A stretch of 8,880 bases of DNA, from NCBI GenBank assembly GCA_013821865.1, contig PNJM01000092.1, positions 1 to 8,880 on the forward strand, written 5' to 3'. This DNA is from Rhodocyclaceae bacterium (GTDB lineage: Bacteria > Pseudomonadota > Gammaproteobacteria > Burkholderiales > Rhodocyclaceae). Below the pieces are notes generated by a model. That model saw only the letters and a program-made list of their open reading frames with translations, made no database searches and was not told the origin of the DNA. Of this stretch, positions 1-7,381 are shown one piece after another. The position numbers and the translations under genes were made by a program. How positions within the stretch are numbered: position 1 is the stretch's first letter; each line of letters begins with the position of its first letter.

Positions 1-1078
1 AGGGCTCGACCAGCGGCACCTGCAGGAAGCCGCAGACCACCGGCGTGCCGAAGACGAGCATGGCGTCGATGCGATCCACCGCCGCGGTGCCCGGCGCCGC
101 GCGCAGTGCGAACACCAGCGGGATCAGGCTGTAGATAAGGAACAGCGCGACGAGGAAGGGCTCCGTCGTCGCGAAATACTCCGGCTGGTAGAACTTCAAT
201 CCCCAATTGACGCCGATGGCGAAGGTGAGCAGGAAGCCTGCCGCGTTGAGCGAGCGCCACGACCTGAACCAGCTCAGGCCGAAGATAAACAGGTTGAGCA
301 GCGTGAAGTAGGAAAACAGTACGACATGGCTGCCGGTGTCGCTCGAAGCGAGGATCGGCGCGAGGAAGGCGCCGACCAGGCCGAGCACCGCCAGCGAGCG
401 GCCGTCCTGCAGGGCGGCGAGCAGCATTCCGCCGACGCCGAGCACAACGAAGAGCGCGAAGGCGGCGGTGGTGCCGATCAGTTCGTAACGCGTCAGGGCG
501 AAATACACGACGAGGTAGAGCACTGCGACGCCGCCGCCCTGCAGGGCGAAGCTGAACATCTCGTGGCCGGCGCGCTTGCGCCAGCCGACGATGCCCAGCG
601 CCACGCCGAACAGCGCGGCGATGCCGAGGCGCGCTTCCGCAGGCAGCACGCCGAACTCGGCGGCGAGCTTGAGCGCCGAGCCGACGCCGAAGATCAGCAG
701 CACCACGCCGATCTTGGCAAGGATGTTGCCGCCGAAGAGCAGCCTGGAGAGCCAGCCAGGCTCCTTTGCGGCCGGCGTCTCTTCAGCGCGCGATTCTGCA
801 ACCGCCTCTTCCGGCAAAGTCAGCCTCTGCGGGACGGCGATTTCCTCGGGCTCCTGCTCGGCGATCACTGCAGCGGCGGGTTGCGCTTCTGCCGCAGGCG
901 CTTCCGCCGCCTTTGTCGGGGCGGACTGCAGTTCGGTCAGCCGGTCGTAGAGCCAGCGCGCCTTCGCCTCGAGGTCGGCATAGCGCTGGTTGGACTCGCG
1001 CCGCGCCTTGCCCAGCCGCCATTCCAGCAGGACGTAAAAAAAGATCAGCGCAACGAAAAAGCCGAAGACGGTTTCCAT
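1..1078 (-). CDS. DUF2339 family multi-pass membrane protein, C-terminus cut by window edge
   Basis: The reading frame is open from the ATG at 1078 to the left edge (359 codons, no stop), so this is the N-terminal part of a larger protein; DUF2339 proteins are commonly 800 residues or more. The start is supported by a GGAG Shine-Dalgarno (1088-1085) six bases upstream. Residues 2-18 form a hydrophobic N-terminal segment (METVFGFFVALIFFYVLLEW). Residues 20-55 are charged and helix-like (RRESNQRYADLEAKARW). An Ala/Pro/Glu-rich linker covers about 56-108. From about residue 114 come repeated membrane segments, beginning LLFGGNILAKIGVVLLIFGV, with family-like motifs LQGGGVAVLYL (179-189) and LVGAFLAPIL (234-243). 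The recurring hydrophobic blocks with Gly-rich and Lys/Arg-containing turns match what I know of DUF2339. The family has no established biochemical function, so I assign none. It lies 10 bases after the transporter/acyltransferase gene and is probably co-transcribed with it, which hints at an envelope role. This is inference only. Confidence 0.85.
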   Translation of the reverse strand, partial: METVFGFFVALIFFYVLLEWRLGKARRESNQRYADLEAKARWLYDRLTELQSAPTKAAEAPAAEAQPAAAVIAEQEPEEIAVPQRLTLPEEAVAESRAEETPAAKEPGWLSRLLFGGNILAKIGVVLLIFGVGSALKLAAEFGVLPAEARLGIAALFGVALGIVGWRKRAGHEMFSFALQGGGVAVLYLVVYFALTRYELIGTTAAFALFVVLGVGGMLLAALQDGRSLAVLGLVGAFLAPILASSDTGSHVVLFSYFTLLNLFIFGLSWFRSWRSLNAAGFLLTFAIGVNWGLKFYQPEYFATTEPFLVALFLIYSLIPLVFALRAAPGTAAVDRIDAMLVFGTPVVCGFLQVPLVEP

Positions 1079-1088
1079 TTATTTCTCC

Positions 1089-2969
1089 CTAACGGGCGTC
1101 GCCGCGTAAGTTGGCCACGATTTCCTGCAGCGCTTCCGGCGTGGCGGCCGCCGGCGCCACGGGCGGCGCCACCGCCAGACTGACTTTCGAGAACAGGCCG
1201 CGACGGAAAGGCCGCGTCATGGCCGGCCCGCCCTTGCGCGAGAAGAAGCTGCCCCACAGCCCCTTCAGCGCCATCGGCACCACCGGCACCGGCGTGCGCT
1301 CGACGATGCGCGTGATGCCCTTCTTGAACGGATACAGCTCGCCCGTGTCGGTGATGCGGCCTTCCGGGAAGATGCCGACGAGATCGCCGGCTTCGAGCGC
1401 CTTCGCTACCTCCTCGTAGGCTTTTTCCAGCAGCGCCGGATCCTCCTTCGCCGAAGCGATGGGAATGGCGCGCCCTTCGCGGAAAACAAAATTGATGATC
1501 GGCAATTTGAAGATCTGGTGGTCCATGACGAAGCGGATCGGCCGCGGGCAGGCCGCCGCAATCACCAGCGCATCGACAAAACTGACGTGGTTGCAGACGA
1601 TCACCGCCGGGCCTTCCTCCGGGATGTGCTCGACTCCCTCCTTCTTCAGGCGGTACACCGAGTGGATCAGCAGCCACACGATGAAGCGCATGAGGAACTC
1701 CGGCACCAGCCGGTAGATATAGAGCGCGACGACGGCGTTCATCAGCGCCGTGGCAAGCAGGAGCTGCGGGATGGCGAGGCCCGCCGCGAAGAGGGCGATG
1801 GCGATGCCCGCCGCGGCGACCATGAACAACGCGTTGAGGATGTTGTTGCCGGCGATGATGCGCGAACGGTGCGATGGCTCGGAGCGGATCTGGATCAGGG
1901 CGTAGAGCGGCACGATGTAGAAACCGCCGAAGAGGCCGGTGAGGAACAGGTCGGCGAGGATGCGCCAGTGGCCGCCATCCTGCACGAAGGCGGCCAGCGC
2001 CAGGGGCGCGTGCTGCACATGCGCGGCGAGGGCGAAGTAGAGGTCGATGCCGAACAGCGTCAGGCCGATCGAGCCGAAGGGCACCAGGCCGATTTCCACC
2101 TTGTGGCCGGAGAGGCGCTCGCACAGCAGCGAGCCGACGCCGATGCCGATCGAGAAGACGATCAAGAGCAGCGTCACTACCGATTCCTGGCCGGAGAGGA
2201 TGTCCTTCGACAGGTTGGGGAACTGCGTGATGAAGATCGAACCGTAGAACCAGAACCAGGAGATGCCCAGCACCGAGAGGAACACCGTGCGGTTGCCGCG
2301 CATGAACTGGAAATTGCGCCAGGTCTCGGTGAACGGGTTCCAGTTGATCTTGAGCGAAGGGTCGGCCGCCGGCGCCAGCGGGATCAGGCGCGAGAGCAGG
2401 AAGCCCGTCGCCGAAATGCCCATGGTGACGAAGGCTGCTGCGGTGACGCCCCAGCCCTCCTGCGCCACCAGCCAGCCGCCGAGCATCATGCCGACGAGGA
2501 TGGCCACCGAAGTGCCCATCTCGACCATGCCGTTGCCGCCGACCAGTTCGGTCTCCTTCAGGTGCTGCGGCAGGATGGCATACTTCACCGGGCCGAACAG
2601 CGCCGACTGGACGCCGCCGAGGAAGAGGGCGGCGAACAGCAGCGGCAGGCTGTGCAGGAAGAAGCCGGCCGCGCCGAGCGCCATGCAGCACAGTTCGATG
2701 AACACCGTGATGCTGATCAGCCGCGACTTCTCGTACTTGTCGGCGAGCTGACCGGCGGTGGCCGAAAACAGGAAGAAGGGCAGCACGAACAGCGCCTGCG
2801 CCAGGTTCTGCAGGATGTCCGTCGACATCGTCGTGTAGCTGGCGGTGGAGTAGGTGAGCAGGATCACCAGCGCCTGCTTGAAGACGTTGTCGTTGAGGGC
2901 GCCGAGGAACTGCACGCCGAAAAAGGGCGCGAAGCGCCTTTCCTTCAACAGGCCGAACTGGCTGCTCAT
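1089..2969 (-). CDS. Lysophospholipid transporter (LplT-like MFS) fused to 1-acylglycerol-3-phosphate acyltransferase (PlsC-like)
   Basis: This 626-residue protein has two parts. Residues about 1-430 are an MFS-type transporter with roughly 12 membrane segments; the opening RRFAPFFGVQFLGALNDNVF (11-30) and the FGPVKYAILPQHL block (125-137) are typical of LplT, the inner-membrane lysophospholipid flippase. Residues about 435-626 are a PlsC/LPLAT acyltransferase with the catalytic HX4D motif (NHVSFVD, H461 and D466), FPEGR (534-538) for glycerol-phosphate binding, and the VPVVPMAL block (561-568). Known relatives either pair LplT with a separate Aas protein or fuse LplT, PlsC and an acyl-ACP synthetase; the synthetase domain is absent here and the stop follows the acyltransferase normally. 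The likely role is import of lyso-lipids across the inner membrane and their re-acylation, presumably from acyl-ACP or acyl-CoA made elsewhere. The start at 2969 is preceded by GGAAGG (2982-2977), which sits in the 3' arm of an 11-bp hairpin. The domain calls are secure; substrate specificity is inferred. Confidence 0.92.
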   Translation of the reverse strand: MSSQFGLLKERRFAPFFGVQFLGALNDNVFKQALVILLTYSTASYTTMSTDILQNLAQALFVLPFFLFSATAGQLADKYEKSRLISITVFIELCCMALGAAGFFLHSLPLLFAALFLGGVQSALFGPVKYAILPQHLKETELVGGNGMVEMGTSVAILVGMMLGGWLVAQEGWGVTAAAFVTMGISATGFLLSRLIPLAPAADPSLKINWNPFTETWRNFQFMRGNRTVFLSVLGISWFWFYGSIFITQFPNLSKDILSGQESVVTLLLIVFSIGIGVGSLLCERLSGHKVEIGLVPFGSIGLTLFGIDLYFALAAHVQHAPLALAAFVQDGGHWRILADLFLTGLFGGFYIVPLYALIQIRSEPSHRSRIIAGNNILNALFMVAAAGIAIALFAAGLAIPQLLLATALMNAVVALYIYRLVPEFLMRFIVWLLIHSVYRLKKEGVEHIPEEGPAVIVCNHVSFVDALVIAAACPRPIRFVMDHQIFKLPIINFVFREGRAIPIASAKEDPALLEKAYEEVAKALEAGDLVGIFPEGRITDTGELYPFKKGITRIVERTPVPVVPMALKGLWGSFFSRKGGPAMTRPFRRGLFSKVSLAVAPPVAPAAATPEALQEIVANLRGDAR

Positions 2970-3008
2970 GTGTATGCCTTCCGCAGGGCCGCTCCAAGGA
3001 AGGCATAC
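2970..3008 (-). promoter_or_regulatory. Hairpin sequestering the ribosome binding site of the LplT-PlsC gene
   Basis: On the minus-strand transcript the 3' arm GGAAGGCATAC (2982-2972) contains the only plausible Shine-Dalgarno (GGAAGG) for the ATG at 2969, spaced seven bases away (CATACAC). The upstream arm (3008-2998) is its exact 11-bp complement. If the hairpin forms, the ribosome binding site is closed. Ribosomes terminating at the amidohydrolase stop (3054-3052, followed by a second in-frame TGA) would halt about 43 bases before the hairpin and might not open it. The pairing is seen directly; any regulatory role is inferred. Confidence 0.5.
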
Positions 3009-3050
3009 GCCCCCTCGGGGGGCAGCGAACGAATGTGAGCGTGGGGGCTC
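2972..3050 (-). repeat. Intergenic stem-loop cluster, candidate dispersed REP-like repeat
   Basis: The gap between the amidohydrolase and transporter-acyltransferase genes holds three consecutive perfect dyads. In minus-strand order they are GAGC/GCTC (3050-3037, 4 bp, 6-base loop), GCCCCC-CGA-GGGGGC (3023-3009), and GTATGCCTTCC/GGAAGGCATAC (3008-2972, 11 bp, 15-base loop). The second and third are directly adjacent and could stack. There is no T-tract, so this is not a normal Rho-independent terminator. The pattern (a CCCCCCGAGGGGG hairpin followed by a CCTTCC...GGAAGG hairpin with a GGAGCGGCCC loop) resembles dispersed intergenic repeats that I recall from betaproteobacterial genomes. I cannot verify copy number from this window, which holds one copy. 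Confidence 0.6.
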
Positions 3051-3051
3051 A

Positions 3052-4278
3052 TCATTTCTTCTCGAAAAATCGCCGTGTCTCGAAGACTGACTTTGCGAAG
3101 CGCTTGCCCTTGAATGCCAGGTGGCGCTTCAGCACGAAGTCGAACAGCAGCGGGTTGTGGCGGCGGATTTCGGTGAGCACCGGCACCGCCGTTTCCGGGA
3201 TGAGGCCGAGCTGCACCATATAAGTAACGGAAAACAGCGGCATCACGCCGGGCAAGGGGTAATCCGAGCCGTTGAGCAGGCGGCCGTGCCAGTCCTCGCG
3301 CCGCAGTACCGTTTCCAGCGCCGGGCCGGCGCGGTTCAATTGCGTCATGGCCGAAATGTCGCCGTTGAGCTTCGGCCCGTAGTGCGGATCGTCCATGAGG
3401 CGGGCGAAGAGGTCGAAGCTGTCGGCGTATGGACCATTCCCCCCCTTGTCGAGATCGCGGTCCTGGCCCATCGAGCCGCAATGGGCGACCACCACGCGCA
3501 CGCCGTGATCCAGCGCCCGGCGCAGCAGCAGCGGGTTGCCGAAGTGCTGGGTATTGCCGCCGTGCACCGCGCGTTCCTCGCCGGCGTGGGTGATGAGCGG
3601 CAGGCCGAGCTTCGCCAGTGCCGCGAAGAAGCGGTCGCACAAGGGCGAAGCCGGATTCATGCCCTGCGCGGCGGGCAGCCATTTGATGGCGCGGGCGCCG
3701 TCTGCCGCGGCGCGGTCCAGCGCCTCGACGCAATCCTGGCGGTAGGGGTGGATCGAAGCCACCCACTCGAAAACCTGCGGATACTTGCGCGCCATTTCCC
3801 GCGCGTAGTCGTTCGGCACGTAAAACGGGCTGTTGTCGCGGTCGGCCCGGCCGTCCTCGCGGTGATGGTAGTCGAAGGCGAAGAGCATCAGCTTCGCGCC
3901 CGGTCGCATGCCTTCCAGCAGGTTGTGCATGCGCTCGATGTAGCTCTGGTCGACCCGGCCGGGCGCCTCGTGGGCGCAGCCGGCGTTGAGGAAGAACAGC
4001 CGCTGCGCGTACTGCACCGGATGGACCATCGATTCCAGCGCCGGATTGAGCCAGATGCCGCTGCCCGAATCGCCGGTGCCGACGAGGTGGGCATGGCAAT
4101 CCCACACCTGGGCCGGGTCGAGGCCCGCCCAGGCGGCCTGCACCAGTTCGTGATCGGCCACTTCGCGCGGCAGGGCCGCCAGGCAGGGATTGAGCAGGCC
4201 ATGCTCCGGCCAGTAACGCCAAGCGGCGAGGCCCAGGCTGGCAGTGCCGGCGGCGATCAGAAAGCGGCGCCGGTTCAT
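3052..4278 (-). CDS. Amidohydrolase_2-type TIM-barrel metal hydrolase with twin-arginine-like N-terminus
   Basis: The 408-residue protein begins MNRRRFLIAAGTASLGLAAW, a twin-arginine-like motif followed by a hydrophobic stretch. Tat export or N-terminal anchoring at the periplasmic face is likely, though no clear AXA cleavage site is visible. The body matches the amidohydrolase superfamily (Amidohydrolase_2 type): a metal-binding HXH in WDCHAHL (H62, H64), SIHPY (H177), AIKW (K199), LITHAGEE (H231), VVAHCG (H266) and a catalytic-type Asp in LNGSDYPLPG (D339). These are the expected beta-strand-end ligands of the barrel, so it should be an active divalent-metal hydrolase or decarboxylase. The substrate cannot be read from sequence. 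The start codon abuts the arsR stop (TAAATG), which implies translational coupling, and no independent Shine-Dalgarno is obvious. Two consecutive TGA stops end it. The neighbouring repressor suggests induction by some ligand. Family and fold are well supported; substrate and exact location are not. Confidence 0.88.
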   Translation of the reverse strand: MNRRRFLIAAGTASLGLAAWRYWPEHGLLNPCLAALPREVADHELVQAAWAGLDPAQVWDCHAHLVGTGDSGSGIWLNPALESMVHPVQYAQRLFFLNAGCAHEAPGRVDQSYIERMHNLLEGMRPGAKLMLFAFDYHHREDGRADRDNSPFYVPNDYAREMARKYPQVFEWVASIHPYRQDCVEALDRAAADGARAIKWLPAAQGMNPASPLCDRFFAALAKLGLPLITHAGEERAVHGGNTQHFGNPLLLRRALDHGVRVVVAHCGSMGQDRDLDKGGNGPYADSFDLFARLMDDPHYGPKLNGDISAMTQLNRAGPALETVLRREDWHGRLLNGSDYPLPGVMPLFSVTYMVQLGLIPETAVPVLTEIRRHNPLLFDFVLKRHLAFKGKRFAKSVFETRRFFEKK

Positions 4279-4587
4279 TTAATTGTTCTGAATGTAATCA
4301 AGCACGTTGCCCAGGGTTTCCTGGAGGAATGCCTTGTTTATCCAGAAGAAAACCTCTTTACCCTCCTTGCGGCTCTCCAGCACGCCGGCTTGGCGCAGGA
4401 TCTTCAGGTGATGCGAAACGGCTGAACGGGAAAGCGTGGAAACTTCGGCGATCTGGCCGACATTGAGGCGTTCTCCTGATTCGAAAGTCAGCAGGATACG
4501 CTGGCGATGCTCGTCGCCCAATGCGGTGAACACCCTGGACATGTGCTTCCAGGCCGGCGGGATGGCACGGGAGTAATCAGGATTCAT
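4279..4587 (-). CDS. ArsR/SmtB-family winged-helix repressor without cysteines
   Basis: Starting at the ATG at 4587 the product is 102 residues, typical for the family. The core reads FTALGDEHRQRILL (20-33), then the helix-turn-helix VGQIAEVSTLSRSAVSHHLKIL (43-64, recognition helix SRSAVSHHL) and a beta-wing ESRKEGKEVFFWIN (71-84), as in ArsR/SmtB repressors. There is no cysteine in the protein, so the classical ELCVCD-type thiol metal site and the persulfide-sensing Cys pair are both missing; the inducer is unknown. A TTG 36 bases upstream (4623) would add 12 residues in frame, but that TTG is the first triplet of a TTGACA -35 box, so I reject it as a start. The ATG at 4587 lies just downstream of the predicted -10, suggesting a leaderless or nearly leaderless message. 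M16 is another possible start, but it would cut the N-terminal helix. The protein probably represses its own operon. Confidence 0.85.
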   Translation of the reverse strand: MNPDYSRAIPPAWKHMSRVFTALGDEHRQRILLTFESGERLNVGQIAEVSTLSRSAVSHHLKILRQAGVLESRKEGKEVFFWINKAFLQETLGNVLDYIQNN

Positions 4588-4594
4588 ATCGAAG

Positions 4595-4623
4595 AATTTA
4601 GTTATTTGGTTATATATTGTCAA
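4595..4623 (-). promoter_or_regulatory. Predicted sigma70-type promoter for the arsR-amidohydrolase operon
   Basis: On the minus strand there is a perfect TTGACA -35 (4623-4618), a 17-base AT-rich spacer and TAAATT (4600-4595, 4 of 6 matches to TATAAT). The predicted transcription start falls about at 4589-4587, on or next to the arsR ATG. The spacer carries a direct repeat ATAAC-CAA-ATAAC (4613-4601), a possible protein-binding feature. The local AT-richness contrasts with the GC-rich surroundings. Confidence 0.6.
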
Positions 4624-4726
4624 GGTCTATTTTTGCTGCAAAGCAACATTTTAAAGGTCTGTCCGATATGATTGATAACTGGAGAATTAGTTGGGCTGTA
4701 TGCCAGCATCGGTGCGGTTTTCAGGT

Positions 4727-4755
4727 TTGACAGATCTTTTATAAGACTATAAAAT
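4727..4755 (+). promoter_or_regulatory. Predicted sigma70-type promoter of the atp operon
   Basis: The sequence shows a perfect -35 TTGACA (4727-4732), a 17-base spacer and TAAAAT (4750-4755, 5 of 6 matches). The predicted start is near 4762, giving a leader of about 82 bases before atpI. An alternative -10 TATAAA at 4748 would leave a 15-base spacer, which is less favourable. It is the best promoter I see upstream of atpI and points away from the arsR promoter. Confidence 0.65.
4737..4754. promoter_or_regulatory. Perfect 7-bp inverted repeat overlapping the atp promoter -10, possible operator
   Basis: TTTTATA (4737-4743), a four-base spacer AGAC and TATAAAA (4748-4754) form an exact dyad of 18 bases. 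It covers the end of the spacer and most of the -10 element of the predicted atp promoter. A protein bound there would block the promoter. The arms are pure A/T, so the chance of coincidence in this AT-rich patch is not negligible. The ligand protein is unknown; the divergent ArsR repressor is one candidate only by proximity. Confidence 0.35.
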
Positions 4756-4843
4756 CGCCGTCTTTGTAAGCGGCAGCCAGCGCAACGCAGGTTCGGGTAT
4801 TGCAGCGCGCAAATTTTTCCCGCCGAAGCATGGTGAAGCCGGC

Positions 4844-6325
<1,482 letters not shown>

Positions 6326-6359
6326 TCGGCCTCTGTCCGACTAAGAAGGAGCGATTACC

Positions 6360-6833
6360 GTGAATCTGAACGCAACGCTGTTTGCCCAGCTCGTTGTGTT
6401 CTTCATTCTGGCGTGGTTCACGATGAAGTTCGTGTGGCCGCCCATCATGAAGGCACTCGACGAGCGCGCGAAGAAGATCGCCGACGGGCTATCGGCTGCG
6501 GACAAGGCGAAATCCGAACTGGCGCTGACCGAGAAGAAGGTCGTCGACGAACTGCGCAAGGCCCGCGAGTCGGCCACCGAGCTGCGTGCCGGTGCCGAGA
6601 AGCAGGGCGCCCAGCTGGTTGAGGAAGCCCGCCAGGAAGCGGCCCGCATTATTACGCAAGCCCGCCAGGCCGCCGAGGCCGAGGCCGGCGTTGCCGCCCA
6701 GCGCGCCAAGGAGGCCCTGCGCGAGCAGGTTGCCGTTCTGGCCGTCGCCGGTGCCGAGCGCATCCTGCGCAAGGAAATCAACGCCCAAGTCCACGCCGAT
6801 CTGCTTGCCAACCTGAAACAGGAACTCAAGTAA
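6360..6833 (+). CDS. atpF: F1Fo ATP synthase subunit b
   Basis: The 157-residue protein (E. coli 156) is the peripheral stalk that links Fo to F1. The N-terminal helix [20 protein letters not shown] (1-20) is the single membrane anchor. The rest is a long charged Ala/Glu/Lys/Arg-rich helix (about 30-150) that forms the right-handed coiled-coil dimer, ending in a segment that contacts subunit delta. The start codon is GTG at 6360, chosen because AAGGAG (6346-6351) lies eight bases upstream and the N-terminus fits the family exactly. The stop is three bases before atpH. Confidence 0.97.
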   Translation: MNLNATLFAQLVVFFILAWFTMKFVWPPIMKALDERAKKIADGLSAADKAKSELALTEKKVVDELRKARESATELRAGAEKQGAQLVEEARQEAARIITQARQAAEAEAGVAAQRAKEALREQVAVLAVAGAERILRKEINAQVHADLLANLKQELK

Positions 6834-6836
6834 GCC

Positions 6837-7370
6837 ATGGCCGAGAACGTCACCCTCGCACGCCCCTACGCCGAAGCCGCATTTCAATTGGCGCGGGCGA
6901 ACAGCGCGCTGGGTCCATGGCAGCAGGCGCTTGACCGCATGGCGGCCGTTGCCGCCGACGCGCAGATGCTGGAGTGCATTTCCAATCCGCGCCTGCTGTC
7001 GTCGCAGGTCACGCAGCTGTTCCTCGATGTGGCCGGAACGCTTTCTGCCGAACAGCAGAACTTCGTCCGTTTGCTCGTCGACAACGAGCGCCTGCAGGTT
7101 CTTCCCGAGATCCGCGAACTCTACGTCGAACTGAAGAACGGGCAGGAGGGTGTGCAGGAGGCCGACATCGCCTCCGCCTTCCCGCTCGACGATGCCACGC
7201 TGAAGAATCTCGTCGCCGAACTGGAAACGCGCTTCAAGTGCAGGATCCAGGCGGCGGTCAGAATCGCCCCCGAGCTCATCGGCGGGGTGCGGATCGCCGT
7301 CGGCGATCAGGTCATCGACGCTTCTGTACGCGGCAAGCTCGCAGCCATGGCTACGGCGCTAAAGAATTAG
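6837..7370 (+). CDS. atpH: F1Fo ATP synthase subunit delta
   Basis: The 177-residue protein (E. coli 177) is the F1-peripheral stalk connector (OSCP equivalent). The N-terminal helical bundle begins [15 protein letters not shown] (5-19) and contacts the alpha N-termini. The C-terminal family signature is [20 protein letters not shown] (144-163) followed by VRGKL, very close to the general delta pattern. It starts three bases after the atpF stop with only a weak, distant AGGA (6820-6823), suggesting coupling to atpF translation. Its TAG stop overlaps the AGGAG of atpA. Confidence 0.97.
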   Translation: MAENVTLARPYAEAAFQLARANSALGPWQQALDRMAAVAADAQMLECISNPRLLSSQVTQLFLDVAGTLSAEQQNFVRLLVDNERLQVLPEIRELYVELKNGQEGVQEADIASAFPLDDATLKNLVAELETRFKCRIQAAVRIAPELIGGVRIAVGDQVIDASVRGKLAAMATALKN

Positions 7371-7381
7371 GAGCATTAAAC

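Noticed and set aside
3009..3023. GC hairpin as a Rho-independent terminator
   Set aside because: The stem is strong, but no T-run follows on either strand and the next gene begins 40 bases downstream with a ribosome binding site.
1518..3038. A 506-codon ORF on the plus strand opposite the LplT-PlsC gene
   Set aside because: Its translation is rich in Arg, Glu, Gln, His and Asp without any fold-like pattern, as expected from the antisense of a hydrophobic GC-rich gene. The minus strand carries clear domain motifs over the same bases.
2966..4222. A minus-strand ORF of 418 codons ending in the intergenic repeat (tail LPPEGAYAFLGAALRKAYT)
   Set aside because: It is a frame-shifted shadow of the amidohydrolase that reads on through the stem-loop cluster. 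The true amidohydrolase frame holds all metal-ligand motifs and ends at 3052.
3121..4425. A 434-codon plus-strand ORF opposite the amidohydrolase and arsR
   Set aside because: It crosses two real minus-strand genes, lacks recognisable motifs and has the low-complexity composition of a GC-rich shadow frame.
4632..4646. Short TTTGC/GCAAA and TTGCT/AGCAA dyads upstream of arsR
   Set aside because: The arms are only five bases long and the two dyads overlap each other; this is compatible with chance in a 100-base AT-rich gap.
4624..4843. Possible small RNA, riboswitch or tRNA in the divergent intergenic region
   Set aside because: No cloverleaf, conserved aptamer core or terminator hairpin is visible; only the two promoters and the dyad are supportable.
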